From an uncultured Pseudomonadota bacterium (GTDB taxonomy: Bacteria; Pseudomonadota; Alphaproteobacteria; RF32; CAG-239), in NCBI GenBank assembly GCA_949295915.1, contig CASFNB010000008.1, positions 1-56,337 on the forward strand: a DNA stretch of 56,337 nt. The letters run 5' to 3'. Positions 26,422 through 36,400 of this stretch are shown piece after piece (the first letter of the stretch is position 1; every line of letters starts with the position of its first letter). The position numbers and the translations under genes were made by a program. The notes beneath the pieces were generated by a model. It was not told where the DNA came from and searched no databases. It saw nothing but the letters and a program-made list of their open reading frames with translations.

Positions 26422-29124
26422 TTAGGCGCATTTTTGGCTGCAGCAACCACCATGCTTAGCCCCGTCAACAGCCTTCTTTTGGCCTTTGTGTTTAACGGCA
26501 GCTTGAGCTGCGGCCAAACGAGCAACAGGAACACGGAACGGAGAGCAAGATACATAATCCAAACCAACCTCATCAAAGAATTCGATAGATTTCGGATCAC
26601 CACCGTGTTCACCGCAAACACCCAAGTGCAAATCAGGGTTGGTAGCGCGACCTTCAACAGAAGCGCGACGAACCAATTTACCGACACCTTCAACATCAAT
26701 AGATGCGAACGGATCAGCAACATAAACACCTTTAGCACGGTATTCATCGAGGATTGCACCGGTATCATCACGGCTCATACCCAAAGTTGTTTGAGTTAAG
26801 TCGTTTGTACCGAAGCCGAAGAAGCCGGCAGTTTCGGCAATATTTTCGGCTTGCAAAGCGGCACGCGGCAATTCAATCATGGTACCAACGAGGTATTCAA
26901 TCTTCTTGCCTTTTTCAGCAAATACTTTTTGAGCTGTTTCGTCGATAATATGTTTAACAATATCCAACTCTTTCTTAGAACCGATAAGAGGAACTTCGAT
27001 TTCAGGAATTACTTTAATACCTGCATCTTGGCATTCCAAAGCAGCTTCCAAGATAGCGCGAGTTTGCATTTCGGCAATTTCAGGATATGTAACGGCCAAA
27101 CGGCAACCACGGTGACCAAGCATCGGGTTAGCTTCGTGCAAAGAGTTGGCGCGAACTTTAATTTGTTCCAAAGACATACGCATTTTGTCAGCCAATTCTT
27201 GCATTTCAGCATCGGTGTGCGGCAAGAATTCGTGCAAAGGCGGATCGAGCAAGCGGATGGTAACCGGCAAGCCGTTCATGATTTTGAACAAATCTTTAAA
27301 GTCTTGTTTTTGGTAAGGCAACAAACGAGCCAAAGCAGCACGACGACCTTCTTCATTGTCGGACAAGATCATAGCGCGCATATCCGGAATACGGTCAGCA
27401 TCAAAGAACATGTGTTCTGTACGAGCCAAACCAATACCTTCAGCACCGAAGTCAAGAGCTTGTTGAGCATCTTTCGGAGTTTCAGCATTAGCACGAACTT
27501 TCAAAGTGCGGATTTCATCAACCCAGCTCATGAGTTTACCGAAGTTACCTGTCATTTCAACGTTAACGGTCGGGATTTGACCTTCAATGATTTGACCTTT
27601 AGCACCGTCCAAAGATACCCAGTCGCCTTCTTTAATAACGACGCCGGATTTGGTGGTCATTGTTTTCTTAGCATAGTCGATAGTAATATCGTTAGAACCG
27701 GAAACGCAAGGAGTACCCATACCGCGAGCAACAACGGCTGCGTGAGAAGTCATACCGCCGCGAGCGGTGATAACACCTTGAGAAGCGTGCATACCGCCGA
27801 TATCTTCAGGAGATGTTTCGTTACGGATAAGGATAACTTTTTCACCTTTGTTAGCCCAGTTTTCAGCGTCTTCAGCATTGAATACGGCGCGACCGACGGC
27901 AGCACCCGGAGAAGCCGGCAAACCGGTAGCGATAACGTTTTTCTTAGCTTTCGGGTCGAGCATCGGGTGCAACAATTGGTCTAATTGGTCAGCACCAACG
28001 CGCATAATAGCTTCTTCTTTATTGAGCAAGCCTTCTTCAACCATTTCAACAGCCATACGAACGGCAGCAGCAGCGGTACGTTTACCGTTACGGCATTGCA
28101 ACATCCAGAGTTTACCGTGTTCAATGGTGAATTCCATATCTTGCATATCTTTGTAGTGATTTTCGAGGTTGTTTCTAGCGTCAACCAATTCTTTGTAAAG
28201 GTTCGGCCACAATTCTTCCAAAGAGTTTCCTTTGCCCTCAGATGCCATCGGTTGCGGAGTACGGATACCGGCAACAACGTCTTCGCCTTGAGCGTTGACG
28301 AGGTATTCACCGTAGTATCTGTTTTCACCGGTAGCCGGGTCACGAGAGAAGCAAACACCGGTAGCGCAGTCATCACCGGCGTTACCGAATACCATGGTTT
28401 GAACGTTAACGGCAGTACCCCAATCACCCGGAATGTTGTTCAATTTACGATAGGTGATGGCACGAGCAGACATCCAAGAACCGAAAACGGCGCCGATACC
28501 GGCCCAGAGTTGATCCCAAGGATCTTGCGGAACGATTTTTCCGGTTTTTTGACCGATTTCTTTATATTGATTAACGAGTTCTTTCAAATCTTCGGCAGTT
28601 AAATCAGTATCAGATTTATAACCTTTAGATTCTTTCATTTTCTCCAAAGCGCCTTCATAGAGTTCCAAATCGGCACCCAAAACCACATCGGAGAACATTT
28701 GCAAGAAACGACGATAAGAGTCGTAAGCAAATCTTTCGGAACCGCTGGCTTTAGCCAAAGCTTTAACGGTTTCATCGTTAAGACCGAGGTTCAAAACTGT
28801 ATCCATCATACCGGGCATAGAAACTCTGGCACCGGAACGAACGGAGAAGAGTAACGGGTTGTTGGCATCGGCAAATTTTTTGCCCATAATTTTTTCAACG
28901 CCGGCAACAGCTTCTCTGACTTGATCTTTAAGATCAGCCGGATAAGTGTTGTTGTTTGCATAGTAGTAAGTGCAAACTTCGGTAGTTACGGTAAATCCCG
29001 GAGGCACAGGCAAGCCGACCTTGTTCATTTCAGCAAGGTTAGCACCTTTACCGCCAAGGAGATTACGCATGCTGGCGTCGCCTTCGGCTTTGCCGTTTCC
29101 AAATGTATATACCCATTTAGTCAT
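26422..29124 (-). CDS. ppdK: Pyruvate, phosphate dikinase
   Basis: A 900-residue enzyme interconverting pyruvate, ATP and Pi with PEP, AMP and PPi. The N-terminal ATP-grasp domain (about 1-350) starts VYTFGNGKAEGD and contains GGKGANLAEM. The phosphohistidine domain has GGMTSHAAVVARGMGTPCVSG (catalytic His; quoted in the family as TSHAAVVAR). The C-terminal TIM barrel has GIGLARTEHMFF and GVCGEHGGDP. The last residues (HGGCCSQKCA) form an unusual Cys-rich tail. In anaerobes PPDK works in PPi-saving glycolysis or in gluconeogenesis. AAGGAG precedes the ATG; a promoter lies about 120 bp upstream. Confidence 0.97.
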   Translation of the reverse strand: MTKWVYTFGNGKAEGDASMRNLLGGKGANLAEMNKVGLPVPPGFTVTTEVCTYYYANNNTYPADLKDQVREAVAGVEKIMGKKFADANNPLLFSVRSGARVSMPGMMDTVLNLGLNDETVKALAKASGSERFAYDSYRRFLQMFSDVVLGADLELYEGALEKMKESKGYKSDTDLTAEDLKELVNQYKEIGQKTGKIVPQDPWDQLWAGIGAVFGSWMSARAITYRKLNNIPGDWGTAVNVQTMVFGNAGDDCATGVCFSRDPATGENRYYGEYLVNAQGEDVVAGIRTPQPMASEGKGNSLEELWPNLYKELVDARNNLENHYKDMQDMEFTIEHGKLWMLQCRNGKRTAAAAVRMAVEMVEEGLLNKEEAIMRVGADQLDQLLHPMLDPKAKKNVIATGLPASPGAAVGRAVFNAEDAENWANKGEKVILIRNETSPEDIGGMHASQGVITARGGMTSHAAVVARGMGTPCVSGSNDITIDYAKKTMTTKSGVVIKEGDWVSLDGAKGQIIEGQIPTVNVEMTGNFGKLMSWVDEIRTLKVRANAETPKDAQQALDFGAEGIGLARTEHMFFDADRIPDMRAMILSDNEEGRRAALARLLPYQKQDFKDLFKIMNGLPVTIRLLDPPLHEFLPHTDAEMQELADKMRMSLEQIKVRANSLHEANPMLGHRGCRLAVTYPEIAEMQTRAILEAALECQDAGIKVIPEIEVPLIGSKKELDIVKHIIDETAQKVFAEKGKKIEYLVGTMIELPRAALQAENIAETAGFFGFGTNDLTQTTLGMSRDDTGAILDEYRAKGVYVADPFASIDVEGVGKLVRRASVEGRATNPDLHLGVCGEHGGDPKSIEFFDEVGLDYVSCSPFRVPVARLAAAQAAVKHKGQKKAVDGAKHGGCCSQKCA

Positions 29125-29237
29125 GTTATAATAAGCTCCTTAAGCTGACCGTTTTATCAGAAAAATAAAACAGCCATAGGTTAAAAACACAGCTTTAAGG
29201 GCAGATTCGCCCCAAAGCCAATTCATACTGGTTGAAA

Positions 29238-29265
29238 AATATAACAGTGATTCCGATTCTTGCAA
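29238..29265 (-). promoter_or_regulatory. Putative ppdK promoter
   Basis: On the minus strand TTGCAA (29265-29260) and TATATT (29243-29238) are 16 bp apart. This is the same -35 variant as in the small RNA promoter at 8046-8051. The expected leader is about 105 nt. Confidence 0.55.
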
Positions 29266-29465
29266 GCAAAATATTGCAATAAATTTCTCTAACCGACTCT
29301 TTATACACAAAAAAAGCGAATCTGGCGAGATTCGCGCCTGCCAAGGCTTCCCCCGATTTCCGATTCCTTTGACAAAAAACAGCATTGTGACACTTTTATT
29401 AAATTTTGCGGCAAAGAAAAGGTTTTGTATCTTTTTATTGTATTTTTAACCAATTCGTGCTATTA

Positions 29466-29473
29466 TAATTTTG
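29466..29473 (+). promoter_or_regulatory. TAnnTTTG element (Bacteroidota-type -7) before the first lipoprotein gene
   Basis: TAATTTTG matches the Bacteroidota -7 consensus TAnnTTTG. A TTG lies at 29438-29440, with a 25-bp gap that is longer than the usual 19-21, so the -33 match is poor. The leader to the ATG would be about 240 nt. Confidence 0.35.
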
Positions 29474-29524
29474 TCAAACATCTTATTCTATTCTATTACA
29501 TTGTCCGAGTAGTAGATCTATATA

Positions 29525-29556
29525 ATAATTATAGAGCTACGGCTCCTTATAATTAT
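29525..29556 (+). promoter_or_regulatory. Leader hairpin of the island
   Basis: ATAATTATA (29525-29533) and GAGC (29534-29537) pair with GCTC (29542-29545) and TATAATTAT (29548-29556) around a TACG loop, with a 2-base bulge. No T-run follows, so it is not a simple terminator. It could be an mRNA-stability or regulatory hairpin. Confidence 0.6.
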
Positions 29557-29722
29557 CAATAAAGAGATTTCATAAAGTTGGTTTTTAAGGAAAGTAAATT
29601 CAAATATAAGGGTTTATTTTTGCTTGAAATGAGTAAGGATGCGTCTTCTTGCAATGGGGAAAGCTTCTTGAAATCGGACAGACCAACACTGAATATGTAT
29701 AACAAATAAAAAAAACAATCAT

Positions 29723-32224
29723 ATGAAAACGAACATTTTAGAGGCGATCTCTATGGCCATCCGCCTCATGGCCGTTTTATTTGTATTTTTATTCGGTGCT
29801 TGCACCGAGGAACATTTTATTTCTGGCGAAGAGCCAGAAATAAACAAACCGGATGAAACTCCGGTAGCTGGAGATACAATCGTATCGTTCAGCGATTTCG
29901 CGCTGAACCACAGCGATTGGTCATACAGCAACGGTCTCGCCGCTTCTGAACCTTTCTTCGACGGCTACGTCGAGTATAAGGTGAAAGATCAGGTTGTTAA
30001 ATCCGACCTCATCGACCACGAGAATGCGCCCATGCGCATTGAGTGGACACCGATCGAGGAGACAACCGCAGCTTCTGCTGAAAAGATGTATCTTGGTCAG
30101 AGCGCAAGCGAAGCCAAGTTCATCGAAAACCATACCAACCAAAAAGTTAACTTCTCTAAATATGAAAGAGAGTGCAAGCTCTCATTCGTAGGTATGGAAG
30201 TTTCTTTAAAGGGAAGCTGGTACGAAGCAAGCCTCGGCAACAACTCAAACGTGGTTGCTTGCCGCTACGATAGCACAACCATTGCCACTCAGGTAATGGA
30301 CACTGTCAAAGTTAACGGCAGCAAGATCGAGATCGATCTCGACGGAAAAAAATACAACCGCGTGGTTGTTACAGCAAAGGCATTAAATCATTTCACAGAT
30401 ATGCCGGCTGGAACAACTCACAAGGAGCAAATGGACATTGAATATTCTGTCCTTGTTCCGGTTGTGTTTGTACCCGGAGAAAAATTCTATGAGGGATCAA
30501 TCGCCGGAAACGGAAGCTATGTTAAAGCTTCTGAGGAAAGCTACCGATCCGAATTAGAGCTGACTCACATCTTTACCCAAGACGGCAAGCAGATTAAGGA
30601 GCAGGAAACTGTTTCCGGTATCGCTACCGTAAAAACTTGGGTGGAAGAAGCTGGAGCAAAAATGATCGTGCCTTCTATTGAAATCGGTAACCCGACCGTT
30701 AGCGTATCTACTTCTGTTTCAGATGATTTTTATAAGAAGGAAGGTTATATTTACGCTAAGATGTATAAGACCACATGGACTTATACATGGGCAAACGGTT
30801 TCAGTAAGAAAGTATATAGTGAAGTCGAGAGACTTTATTATATGCGCGAAGAAGGGAAAGCTGTTGCAATGCCTTACGGAGAAACTAGTACTTCATTCAA
30901 AAACTTCAACGCTGGTTCTTCAGTTGAGAAGTCTGAGAATGGCAAAAAGTATGAAGCTTATCCGGAAGGTATCGTTAGCTTCTCTGGCAGCCACAAATCT
31001 TCAACAGGGAATGTAAACGACCCGATTGAAGGTTTGAAAGTTGCTCAGGAATTCTGGGTGGCAAAAGAAGAAGCTAAGGATGAGTTCCTTGGCTTTGACA
31101 AAGAAATTATCACCGGAAACAACAACCAAGATGCTCAAATTATTATAACAGAGCATTGGAGCATTTCCGGAGATAAGGAAATTGTCTTTTCTCAGGAGGC
31201 CAATTATTCTTTCGCTGTTTCAGAGCAGCAGAGAGTATTTGGTGAAAGCTTGTCCTTCATCAGCGGTCTGACTAAGTCAACCAACGCAACAGAATTCAAC
31301 GAAGTAAAGGAAAATCAGTACGTAAGTACTGTAACCGATACTTATACCGCTAAGTTTAACTTGTGTGACGTTAAAGCCACTGCAAGCTATAACAAAGCAT
31401 ACGTTGAATATAGAGATGAGAGAATATATTTCGAATTTGCAGAAACTTCTGTTGAATATAAGGGCTTAAGCAACCCGACGGTAACAGAAGTAAACGCAGA
31501 CGGTAAAAAATATACTCGCAAGGCTTACGAAATTACCTTCGCACACAACGTGCTGGGTAACAAAGTAGCCAGCGTATTGGTTGATGAAGAAATCATTGAG
31601 ACTCCGGACGAAAATCCGGACGAAAATCCGGACGAAAATCCGGACGAAAATCCGGGTGAAACTCCTGAGACTCCGGATGAGACTCCGGACGTGACTCCGG
31701 ATGAAACTCCGGAAGATCCTGTTGAAGAAATTCCGGCAATTACAGTGCCGGACGAATGGGGAAACATCGATATTGCAAAGACCAAGGCTTACGGCACCAT
31801 CAGTGTCGCTTGGGAATTGCAGAGCAATGGAACCTTCATGCCGATTTACTCCGGCACCGTAATCACTTCTAAAGGAATCGTTTCCTTCCGGAATGGTTAC
31901 GAACAGTTCACCCCAATGAATACCGCCTCTATCTCTGATAAGGTTGGTAATGCATGGGACGGCTCTCGCCTGTACCCGTCATACATTGAGGTAGACCGAA
32001 GCGGAGCAAACATCTCTTGGAGTTATATTAGCGTTGTTGACGGTTCACTGTTAACCGACGTTAATTCTTCAAAGATGACCGTCGTAGGCGGTATCGACAT
32101 TGAAAAACCATTCGTCGCTGAAGGTGGCAACGCCAGCGTATACACATTTACCGAAAACGGTAATGTTGTTCGCGTTGTTGTAACCTTCAACGGAATTATC
32201 TGCAACGAAGTTTTCGCCAAGTAA
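29723..32224 (+). CDS. Large Bacteroidota-like surface lipoprotein A
   Basis: An 833-residue predicted lipoprotein. The signal peptide ends in LFGAC (Cys at about residue 27), followed at once by TEEHF. In Bacteroidota an acidic pair after the cysteine directs lipoproteins to the cell surface. The body is beta-rich, with a W-x-YSN opening and modules ending in PGE-x-x-YxG-type turns. A Pro/Glu/Asp linker at 627-672 contains four exact 12-bp DNA repeats. A C-terminal domain (about 675-833) is shared with lipoprotein B. There is no Shine-Dalgarno site; the start is preceded by an A-run. No enzyme motif is seen; it is probably an adhesin or structural surface protein. First gene of the island. 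Confidence 0.8.
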   Translation: MKTNILEAISMAIRLMAVLFVFLFGACTEEHFISGEEPEINKPDETPVAGDTIVSFSDFALNHSDWSYSNGLAASEPFFDGYVEYKVKDQVVKSDLIDHENAPMRIEWTPIEETTAASAEKMYLGQSASEAKFIENHTNQKVNFSKYERECKLSFVGMEVSLKGSWYEASLGNNSNVVACRYDSTTIATQVMDTVKVNGSKIEIDLDGKKYNRVVVTAKALNHFTDMPAGTTHKEQMDIEYSVLVPVVFVPGEKFYEGSIAGNGSYVKASEESYRSELELTHIFTQDGKQIKEQETVSGIATVKTWVEEAGAKMIVPSIEIGNPTVSVSTSVSDDFYKKEGYIYAKMYKTTWTYTWANGFSKKVYSEVERLYYMREEGKAVAMPYGETSTSFKNFNAGSSVEKSENGKKYEAYPEGIVSFSGSHKSSTGNVNDPIEGLKVAQEFWVAKEEAKDEFLGFDKEIITGNNNQDAQIIITEHWSISGDKEIVFSQEANYSFAVSEQQRVFGESLSFISGLTKSTNATEFNEVKENQYVSTVTDTYTAKFNLCDVKATASYNKAYVEYRDERIYFEFAETSVEYKGLSNPTVTEVNADGKKYTRKAYEITFAHNVLGNKVASVLVDEEIIETPDENPDENPDENPDENPGETPETPDETPDVTPDETPEDPVEEIPAITVPDEWGNIDIAKTKAYGTISVAWELQSNGTFMPIYSGTVITSKGIVSFRNGYEQFTPMNTASISDKVGNAWDGSRLYPSYIEVDRSGANISWSYISVVDGSLLTDVNSSKMTVVGGIDIEKPFVAEGGNASVYTFTENGNVVRVVVTFNGIICNEVFAK
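31607..31654 (+). repeat. Four exact tandem copies of a 12-bp unit (linker DENP repeats)
   Basis: GACGAAAATCCG is repeated four times without change, encoding Asp-Glu-Asn-Pro each time. Because the unit is four codons, slippage would lengthen or shorten the linker without breaking the frame. Further degenerate TPDE-type copies follow. Confidence 0.95.
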
Positions 32225-32344
32225 GGTAGACGAGAACTTACAAATTAAAACAAAAAAATCCTTATAGGGCCAACTCTCACTTTATGACGTGTTCATAATT
32301 GGTGACTGCGCCCAGAATTTATAAACCATTAAAAATCAAAACTT

Positions 32345-33163
32345 ATGAAACCTTCAAATATTTTTTTCTTGTTAGTTGTATCTGCATTGTTTATAACTTT
32401 GAACACTGCCGCTCAAGGCGTGTTCGAATACGGTACCAAAAAGTGCAAATACACTGCACTGGTACCGGAGAACAAGGATCGGGACTGGAAAAAAACGGGG
32501 AAGAATGAATGGACCCCGTTGTCAGAAAACTCTCGGCTACACCAAGTAGCTGAGAAATGTTCGGGTTGGTATCTACAACCCGGCATTTACGGGTCGTACA
32601 CCAATTTGACCCAGAATATCGACGCTTCAACGTCGGTATCTGCTTCGGGCTTCAGCCCGAAAGCCGAGATAGTGATCGGCTACGATTTCTGTACCGGTCA
32701 CAAAGACGGAGTAAGCCCGCGCAACTTTGCGCTCTCCGTTGAGGCAAAAGTACAACTAACCAAGGTGCCAACCTTGGTCTATAAAGACCTCACCTACACA
32801 AAAGCCGGCTATATGCCGACCGTAGGTGCCAACTTGGTGTTGCAACTGTCAAAGCACAAACCATGGCAATTTGCAATATACGGGGGGGCAGGTTACACAA
32901 GGATGACATCTTACTACCCTCAGGCAACTGAGGCAGGGGCTGTCGACAAGATTAAGCACAACACCCTAAGCTACGAGGGTGGTATACAATTATTAAAAAG
33001 ATTGAAAATTGGTCACTCAATCGGCATCAAAGCCGGATACGAACACACCCAGACCGCACATCTGGGTCGTGGCCAATTTAGTATTGGTCTTGTGTGGAAA
33101 TTCAAAAAAACACACAAGAGCAAATCAATGAGCTATGGCGAATACTACCGCCTCACTCATTGA
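32345..33163 (+). CDS. Outer-membrane beta-barrel protein of the island
   Basis: A 272-residue protein with a signal peptide (about 1-23, ending NTAAQ). The mature part shows alternating strands and turns typical of an 8-12 stranded barrel: WYLQPGIYGSYTNLTQNI, FALSVEAKVQLTK, GYMPTVGANLVLQL, FAIYGGAGYTRMTSYY, IGIKAGYEHTQTAHLGRGQF. It resembles OprF/OmpW or Bacteroidota PorT-like small barrels in general form; I cannot name a family. There is no Shine-Dalgarno site, and the upstream bases are A-rich. Placed between two giant lipoproteins, it may help anchor or export them. A strong terminator follows. Confidence 0.78.
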   Translation: MKPSNIFFLLVVSALFITLNTAAQGVFEYGTKKCKYTALVPENKDRDWKKTGKNEWTPLSENSRLHQVAEKCSGWYLQPGIYGSYTNLTQNIDASTSVSASGFSPKAEIVIGYDFCTGHKDGVSPRNFALSVEAKVQLTKVPTLVYKDLTYTKAGYMPTVGANLVLQLSKHKPWQFAIYGGAGYTRMTSYYPQATEAGAVDKIKHNTLSYEGGIQLLKRLKIGHSIGIKAGYEHTQTAHLGRGQFSIGLVWKFKKTHKSKSMSYGEYYRLTH

Positions 33164-33180
33164 TAAAAAATTAAATACGC

Positions 33181-33220
33181 GAAAGAGCTGCAACTTCGGT
33201 TGCGGCTCTTTCCTTTTTTA
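33181..33220 (+). terminator. Terminator after the barrel gene
   Basis: Long GC-rich stem GAAAGAGC-TGCAAC with a TTCG tetraloop and the matching arm, followed by CTTTTTT. Confidence 0.93.
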
Positions 33221-33285
33221 AAACATTAAAATCCTCCCTTCTCCCCTCTGTTGCAGTTTTGTTACATTTTGCAAAAAATCATTTT

Positions 33286-33320
33286 TTTGTCTAATTCCGG
33301 TTGCTTTTTAGATAAATTTG
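33286..33320 (+). promoter_or_regulatory. Bacteroidota-type promoter candidate before lipoprotein B
   Basis: TTTG at 33286-33289 and TAAATTTG at 33313-33320 fit the Bacteroidota -33/-7 consensus in sequence; the 23-bp gap is a little longer than the usual 19-21. The leader would be about 170 nt. Confidence 0.4.
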
Positions 33321-33495
33321 CGCTATAAATATACTCGAATAATTATAATTTTATTTTATTAGAGACTTTATTATTAAACAGGATGTGCCTGACTTATCTT
33401 TTTGATAACTCACGCACGCAAGGGAACATCTCAACCATCCTGTGTACAAAGATAAAAAATCAAAAAAATAATAATAACCAATTAAATTTGTAAGT

Positions 33496-36400
33496 ATGGA
33501 AAAGAAAAACTTTTTCAGATTATTGCTGGCGATAGCCACAATAATCTTCGGCCTCACAGGCTGTTTGGATGAACATTTTAACGGTGGAGATTCTCCCACC
33601 CCAAATCCTGATCCCGACCCCAATCCTGACAAAGACAAGGTCACTCTTGTTGAAGGTAGTGCAGATATCAAACACGAGTGGAAATATTCCAACACTCTTG
33701 TTTCTGATGTAGTAACCTCTATTGCCACTTTGGAACATGACAACGGCGAAACCGTAAAAGAAGAACAAATCAACCAGATGCTTCCATTTGAAATCAAATG
33801 GACGCAACCGGCTGAAATGACGCGAGGTTCTAAGGTGTTCAATCTCCAAGAAAAAAACTTTGGACAATCCACCCTCACGGCAACCGAAAACAATGACAAC
33901 ATAACTTTAAAGACCTTCGAACAAGATTTTTCGTTCTTGTTTGATGGTATGGAGTTCAAATTCGAAACCAATTACCAAACCGCAACCTCCAAATATGAAG
34001 GTATCGATTTGGCAAACTGCGTTTTAGACAGCATTGTTTATGTTGACCAAAAGGCAGAAACACTGGAGCGATATTATGTAGGTGAACGTCCTTTCCTCAA
34101 AAGTAAAGTTACATTTACTTTTGATGTTTGCAGACATCACACGCATAACAATGAAAAACATACGGATCAACTTAAGCCGTATATCATTGTCAGCGCACCG
34201 GAATCTGTCAACCCCGGAGAAGACATCTTCAACGGTGCGGTAATTATCGCCGGTACAGAAAAGTTGTTCTTCAACCGCAAGGTAGATGCCAATACCGACA
34301 TTTACACCTCACAGGTAGATGTATGGGAATATTGGACCGTGAGCGGCAAAAAGCGTGTCACTTACTCAACTGAATTGGAAGTAAAGCGCTGGATAGATGA
34401 TGCCAAAGAGCCTTGGAAAGTGCCCAACATTGAGTTTGGTTATCCGAACTTCAAAGAGCTTGGAAACAACACATCCGGAGATTATGTTAAAGAAAACGTA
34501 AGTGATTATGTTTTCCAAAAAACAACCTCCGACTGGGTTGCAACATGGTCATACGCCAACAACTACCAAATCGGCGTGCATGGTTCTTCTGAAAAAGCAT
34601 GGAAGACCTATCTTGGTGCCAAAATTGTGGAAATGCCTTCGGATATTCAAGAATTCTATTATGATAAATATACCTACAATAACTATACCGAAAAAGTTAT
34701 TGACGGAACGACTTATTTATCATATCCGAGCATAATTTATTTTAACGCCCTCTATAACGGCGATAATTATAAATTATCTCAGAATCAAGAATTTTTGGTA
34801 GAAAAAGGCGGAAATGAACCTCCTGCTCCGAAAGATTCGATAATCTCCGAAAAGATTATCTATGAACTGGAGAACAACAACGAAAAATGGATTTCCAAAA
34901 TCATTTTCCGTAGAAAGTATTCCATTACCGGAGAAAGAGATTCTGTCGCTACGCAGACGTTGTCGCGTTCAACCAAAGTTGATGGTAACAAACAATTTGT
35001 CAGATTGAACAATACGTTGAATTTGACCAAGACATTAGATCCGGTTAAGATTTCTGAAAACACAACAACAGATAAGACCACCGGACACGTTATCTCAACC
35101 ATTGTAAACAGACACGGTTTTGATTTTGATTTCTTCACTTTCAACATTGAAGAAACTTATCAAACCGCCTATACAATGTATAAGGGCGAACGTTTAAACT
35201 TCTTGGCACCTGTGCCGAGCGTTGTCTTAAGCGGACAGAAACCCAAAGATATGGGAATAATCATCGCCGGCGACGGAACGAAGTACAATCGCACCGAATA
35301 TACATTAAGCTTTAAGGAAACCTACGGTAACTTTAATGCCATGTATTATCCGTTGATTGATATCGACGTTCTGGACAACAGCAAACCGGAAACCGATGAC
35401 ATCACATCTTGGACCTACGATCGCGAACGCGATGGATATATAAGCAATATTATATATCATATCACGCGTAAGCTCTCTGGAACCAAAGATTCAACAGCCA
35501 CCGCCAATCTGAGCCATGCAGAAAATATGAGCAAAGCGCAGGAATATTTCTGCCAAGACAATGGCTTGAGATTAGCCGATGCCTCTGCAACGGTTCGCAC
35601 CTCGGAAGAAACCAAAAACGGCATTACGTATGTAACAACCATCACAACCAATCGTTTCAAATATGATATCTCCAATATCGACGGAAACGATTATTATGAT
35701 GAAGTAACAACAACAGACGTAACCGCCTACACCACCTTCCAAGGAACGAGAATTGATTTCTTGGCTCCGGAAACAAGTAAGGTAACTTACTCGGGAAGCA
35801 CCGCAAGCAACAAAGGACAAGTCATCAAAAACGGCAAAAAGTACAATCTGACCACTTATACGCATACATATAAAGTAACGTATGACGGAAAGACAACAAC
35901 TTTAACCAATACCGTTGACTTGTACGTTGAAGTTGGTAATGATGATGTTACCAACTGGACGTTTGACCGCGAGCGAGATGGCATTAACAGTAAGGTGATT
36001 TTGCATATTACCAGAAAGTTAAGCGGAAGCAAAGACTCAACTATTATTGCAACTTTAGCGCACTCGCGCTCCGTTGCTCCCGCGCAAAAGTTCTTCTGCA
36101 AGGACAATAGTTTGAGCTTAAGCGACGCCACCCCGACGGTTCGCTCTTCGGAAGAAACCAAAAACGGTGTTACCTATGTGACCACCACCACAACAAATCG
36201 CTTTAGCTATGATATCACAGATGTCAACGGCAGCAAATATGTTGATGAGGTAACAACAACGGATGTCACCGCTTATATGTACTTCCAAGGCACACGGATT
36301 GACTTCTTGGCTCCGGAAACCAGTACGATTACTTATTCCGGCAGCACTCCGGCAGATAAGGGACAAGTTACCCAAAACGGTGAAAAATACAATCTGACCA

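Larger units (their letters stand above)
29125..29722. other. 600-bp intergenic region between ppdK and the lipoprotein island
   Basis: No convincing gene. It contains the ppdK promoter (29238-29265), a hairpin GCGAATC-TGGCGA-GATTCGC (29316-29335), a TAATTTTG element (29466-29473) and a long A/T hairpin with a TACG loop (29525-29556) in the leader of the first island gene. From about 29400 onwards the sequence belongs to the island by character. Confidence 0.7.
33164..33495. other. 332-bp region between barrel gene and lipoprotein B
   Basis: No gene. Holds the terminator at 33181-33220, a TAAATTTG element (33313-33320) with TTTG at 33286-33289 (23-bp gap), and an 8-bp inverted repeat ACAGGATG/CATCCTGT (33378-33385 and 33436-33443) in the presumed leader. 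Confidence 0.75.

Noticed and set aside
29140..29385. 81-codon minus-strand frame upstream of ppdK
   Set aside because: No ribosome site, contains the likely ppdK promoter, and the protein looks random.
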